Positions 23,971 to 25,642 of a stretch of DNA of 25,642 nt are shown in pieces; the first letter of the stretch is position 1, and each line of letters begins with the position of its first letter. The translations under genes and the position numbers were made by a program. The stretch covers positions 1 to 25,642 of the forward strand of contig CAZXLK010000011.1 of NCBI GenBank assembly GCA_964641775.1. Direction: 5' to 3'. The notes below the pieces were generated by a model, which saw nothing but the letters and a program-made list of their open reading frames with translations, ran no database searches and was not told the origin of the DNA. This stretch comes from CAIPFQ01 sp964641775. GTDB lineage: Bacteria > Chlamydiota > Chlamydiia > Chlamydiales > SM23-39.

Positions 23971-24925
23971 ACTTATTTTTTTTCTTTTTAGTGCTATATG
24001 CGCATTCGGAGAATATGCCATTGTATTCATCCATATTGGAAATGAGATTCCCCCTTATGCTGACGTTGCTATCTCGCAAGCAAGACTTTTCAATCCAAAT
24101 GCAACGATTTATCTTTTGGGAAGTCACAAAGCTTTGGGAAGATTTGAGCAGCAAAGGATAAAAGAAAACATCAACCTTTGCCCTCTTGAGTCTTTAAACA
24201 AGACTAATTTGCACAAAAAATATAGAAAGAAGTGCAATGCTGAAGGTTTTTGGAGGGTGACATCAGAGAGGTTTTTATATCTTTGGGATTTGATCGATGC
24301 ACATTCTTTGAAAAATGTCTTCCATCTTGAAAATGACAATATGCTTTACGCCAATTTAGAACCTCTTCTGCCATATTTCCAAGAATTTTACCCTGGAATT
24401 GCAGCACCATTTGACAATGAGGATCGATGTATTCCCGGTTTTGTTTGGATTTCAGGAAAAAATGCTATGGAGTCCCTAGCGGAATATTTTGTAAAAAAAG
24501 CTTCGGAAAAAGATCTTTTTGATATGTACGTGATCGGAAACTATAGGAAACGCTTTTCTTCAGAAAGAATTGATAGGCTGCCGATTATTATGGAAAATTA
24601 TGGAAGCCAATATCCACTCATCAGCACTCAGGGACACAAAACAAATAATCCAAAAGCCTATTCAAATCACGCAGAAGAATTTGAATCCATTTTTGATGCA
24701 GCATGCATCGGGCAATATCTAGGTGGAATAGCTCCTTGCCATCAACAAACCCTCAATTCACATTTCATCAATGAAAGCTCTCTATTTAACCCTTCCTATT
24801 TAGACTACCAATGGCTCCCGGATGATCAGGGAAGAATGATCCCCTATGCAATTTTTCAAAATAAGTACTATAAAATCATCAATTTGCATATACATTCGAA
24901 AAGGCTAGAAGAGTTTCGAAGTTGA
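23942..24925 (+). CDS. Exported DxD-type glycosyltransferase
   Basis: The open frame begins at TTG 23909, but ATG 23942 starts a good signal peptide (MEKITIFTAKLIFFLFSAIC, then AFGEYA), giving 327 residues. This start lies 29 bases inside the preceding dehydratase gene, so the two are probably translationally coupled. The GT-A domain shows YAIVFIHIGNEIPP near the N-terminus, RFLYLWDLI, then HLENDNMLY (Glu130-Asn133) in the position of a DxD motif, and APFDNEDRCIPGFVW. This resembles OCH1/capsular-type sugar transferases acting with nucleotide sugars. The exact family is uncertain. Acting with the product of the dehydratase is plausible from the coupling but not shown. Confidence 0.68.
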   Translation: MEKITIFTAKLIFFLFSAICAFGEYAIVFIHIGNEIPPYADVAISQARLFNPNATIYLLGSHKALGRFEQQRIKENINLCPLESLNKTNLHKKYRKKCNAEGFWRVTSERFLYLWDLIDAHSLKNVFHLENDNMLYANLEPLLPYFQEFYPGIAAPFDNEDRCIPGFVWISGKNAMESLAEYFVKKASEKDLFDMYVIGNYRKRFSSERIDRLPIIMENYGSQYPLISTQGHKTNNPKAYSNHAEEFESIFDAACIGQYLGGIAPCHQQTLNSHFINESSLFNPSYLDYQWLPDDQGRMIPYAIFQNKYYKIINLHIHSKRLEEFRS

Positions 24926-24938
24926 ACATTAATGGGAT

Positions 24939-25091
24939 TTACTTTCTTAATGATCGTTTTTTGGGACGTCTTTTTTTTGGGACAAACTCGCTAAGCCGAC
25001 CATAGTGGCCCCCGAATCCCGAAATCATAGGGTCTTGCCATTCTTTTTCTTCCGGCTCTAAATTTTTGACCTTTTTCTTCTTCTTTCCCAT
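24939..25091 (-). CDS. Small very basic protein, 50 residues
   Basis: ATG 25089-25091 to TAA 24939-24941, 50 codons. The product starts MGKKKKKVKN, has an acidic/aromatic middle (LEPEEKEWQDP, SGFGGHYGRL) and ends in a basic tail VPKKRRPKKRSLRK. The codons look natural and a promoter-like TTGAAC-18-TATATA lies directly upstream. I do not recognise the family. The tail could bind nucleic acid; it also looks like a classical nuclear localisation signal, but such tails are common in small bacterial ribosome-associated proteins. It has no signal peptide and so is not part of the exported set. It ends 13 bases from the convergent stop of the glycosyltransferase at 24925. Confidence 0.55.
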   Translation of the reverse strand: MGKKKKKVKNLEPEEKEWQDPMISGFGGHYGRLSEFVPKKRRPKKRSLRK

Positions 25092-25109
25092 ACACCCTAT
25101 CTATCTCGG

Positions 25110-25139
25110 TATATATCTGATTGCATCGAAACCGTTCAA
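25110..25139 (-). promoter_or_regulatory. Candidate promoter of the small basic ORF
   Basis: Minus strand TTGAAC (25134-25139) and TATATA (25110-25115) are separated by 18 bases, about 18 bases above the ATG at 25091. Both hexamers are near consensus. Confidence 0.45.
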
Positions 25140-25166
25140 GATTATCCCATTCTTTCCAACCAATCC

Positions 25167-25184
25167 CAATAATAATTATTATTG
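25167..25184. promoter_or_regulatory. Perfect 18-bp AT-rich palindrome, candidate operator
   Basis: CAATAATAATTATTATTG reads the same on both strands. Its last three bases are the first three of the plus-strand -35 element TTGAAA, so a protein bound here would cover the promoter of the small membrane protein gene and lie between it and the divergent basic ORF. AT-rich dyads also arise by chance, hence the modest confidence. Confidence 0.4.
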
Positions 25185-25210
25185 AAATAATTTTTACTAA
25201 CTGATAATAT
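25182..25210 (+). promoter_or_regulatory. Candidate promoter of the small membrane protein gene
   Basis: TTGAAA (25182-25187) and TAATAT (25205-25210) lie 17 bases apart, about 40 bases before ATG 25253. GATAAT at 25203-25208 is an alternative -10 with better match but 15-base spacing. Confidence 0.45.
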
Positions 25211-25252
25211 CTACATCGTTTTCAAAACAAAACATAATAAAGGAGTAAAAAA

Positions 25253-25420
25253 ATGAAAAACAACAAATATACAAAATGCTATTCTATTTTAGGAAAAATC
25301 CTATGCGGGATTGCAGGAGGAATCATTGGGTTTGTCACAGGCGGGATTGGCTTTGCCATCCTCGGCATTCTCCCAGGCCTCTTTATCGGCCATGTCTTAG
25401 AAAAATCCTTTGTAGGGTAA
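25253..25420 (+). CDS. Small glycine-rich membrane protein, 55 residues
   Basis: The ATG follows AAAGGAG at seven bases, the best Shine-Dalgarno in the window. After a polar N-terminus (MKNNKYTKCYS) the product is one long hydrophobic, Gly-spaced segment (CGIAGGIIGFVTGGIGFAIL, then GILPGLFIG) with repeated GxxxG spacing, typical of glycine-zipper segments that pack or oligomerise in membranes. It ends in VLEKSFVG. The Gly/Pro in the middle would allow a two-helix hairpin, as in chlamydial inclusion-membrane proteins, but this could equally be a small inner-membrane protein. I do not recognise the family. The stop is followed after four bases by the next ATG, so the two genes are probably one operon. 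Confidence 0.7.
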   Translation: MKNNKYTKCYSILGKILCGIAGGIIGFVTGGIGFAILGILPGLFIGHVLEKSFVG

Positions 25421-25424
25421 ATAT

Positions 25425-25642
25425 ATGACTACTAATATATCCCAGTTGCAGTTAACCGATTTGTTCCACTATGATCCCGCCGGAAAAAAGGGTGGGGATC
25501 TACCCAAGGCATTGAGAGAATATCAATTCTTACTCAAAGCCTCCGAGCACGCCATCCAACATCTACTCGATGGCAATCTCGAAAAATTTGATGCTCTTGT
25601 CGGTGAAAATGCCTGTCATATCCGGGCCATTAAAATCACCAT
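25425..25642 (+). CDS. Unrecognised gene, 5' part, runs off the window
   Basis: ATG 25425 opens a frame that stays open to the window edge (72 codons). The visible part begins MTTNISQLQLTDLFHYDPAG and continues with an apparently helical region (KALREYQFLLKASEHAIQHL) and LEKFDALVGENACHIRAI. There is no signal peptide or membrane segment, and codon use is more GC-rich than in the island. It may be a cytoplasmic or type III secreted protein. No function can be assigned. It lies four bases after the small membrane protein gene and probably shares its promoter. Confidence 0.6.
   Translation, partial: MTTNISQLQLTDLFHYDPAGKKGGDLPKALREYQFLLKASEHAIQHLLDGNLEKFDALVGENACHIRAIKIT

Noticed and set aside
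24957..24985. Direct repeat TTTTTTGGGAC twice
   Set aside because: Explained as codons for the basic tail (PKKRRPKKR) of the small minus-strand ORF rather than an attachment site.
1..25642. Mobile element or tRNA-bounded genomic island
   Set aside because: No transposase, integrase, tRNA or long flanking direct repeats are visible; island status rests only on content and composition.

Overview
The window is about 25 kb of fairly low-GC bacterial DNA. It has tightly packed operons with 4-bp ATGA overlaps, mostly modest Shine-Dalgarno sites and sigma70-type promoter elements. I see no tRNA, rRNA, transposase, integrase or CRISPR array. The style suggests a host-associated, probably amoeba-associated intracellular bacterium: an ankyrin fusion protein, many eukaryote- or giant-virus-like glycosyltransferases, and a massive Sec-exported enzyme set. 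An environmental member of the Chlamydiota is my best guess, but no marker gene here proves it.

Layout: positions 1-404 hold the 3' end of a proline-rich gene interrupted by an in-frame stop. Positions 409-24925 are one continuous glycan-modification island of 25 genes: one plus-strand DUF6492-like transferase (409-1266); a minus-strand operon (1275-4830); a plus-strand GT31-like gene (4969-5790); a minus-strand methyltransferase-like gene with a small unexplained ORF upstream (5797-6745); a long plus-strand run (6844-15152); a long minus-strand run (15178-22880); and a plus-strand dehydratase/transferase pair (22966-24925). Positions 24939-25642 hold a small very basic ORF, a small glycine-rich membrane protein and the start of an unrecognised gene. 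These look like a return to other chromosomal sequence.

Content: the island encodes two GDP-mannose 4,6-dehydratases, one dTDP/UDP-glucose 4,6-dehydratase and at least ten glycosyltransferases (GT11, FUT8/NodZ-like, two exostosin-like, two DUF6492-like, GT2, GT31-like, two CMT1-like with one fused to ankyrin repeats, two HxR-type, one DxD-type). It also encodes four FkbM-family and four other class-I-fold methyltransferase-like proteins, and a DUF1796 papain-like protein. Many occur as paralogue pairs on opposite sides of the island.

The striking feature is that all 25 island proteins carry an apparent N-terminal Sec signal peptide with no lipobox. This includes the nucleotide-sugar dehydratases, whose families are cytosolic and whose mature sequence begins exactly where cytosolic homologues begin. 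The whole set therefore appears to be exported, although nucleotide sugars and SAM are not expected in the periplasm. The simplest reading (inference) is a secreted glycosylation/methylation toolkit that works outside the bacterial cytoplasm, for example in the host vacuole, cytosol or secretory pathway, using host nucleotide sugars and SAM. The GDP-fucose-producing reductase (GMER/WcaG) is not in the window although GDP-fucose-type transferases are.
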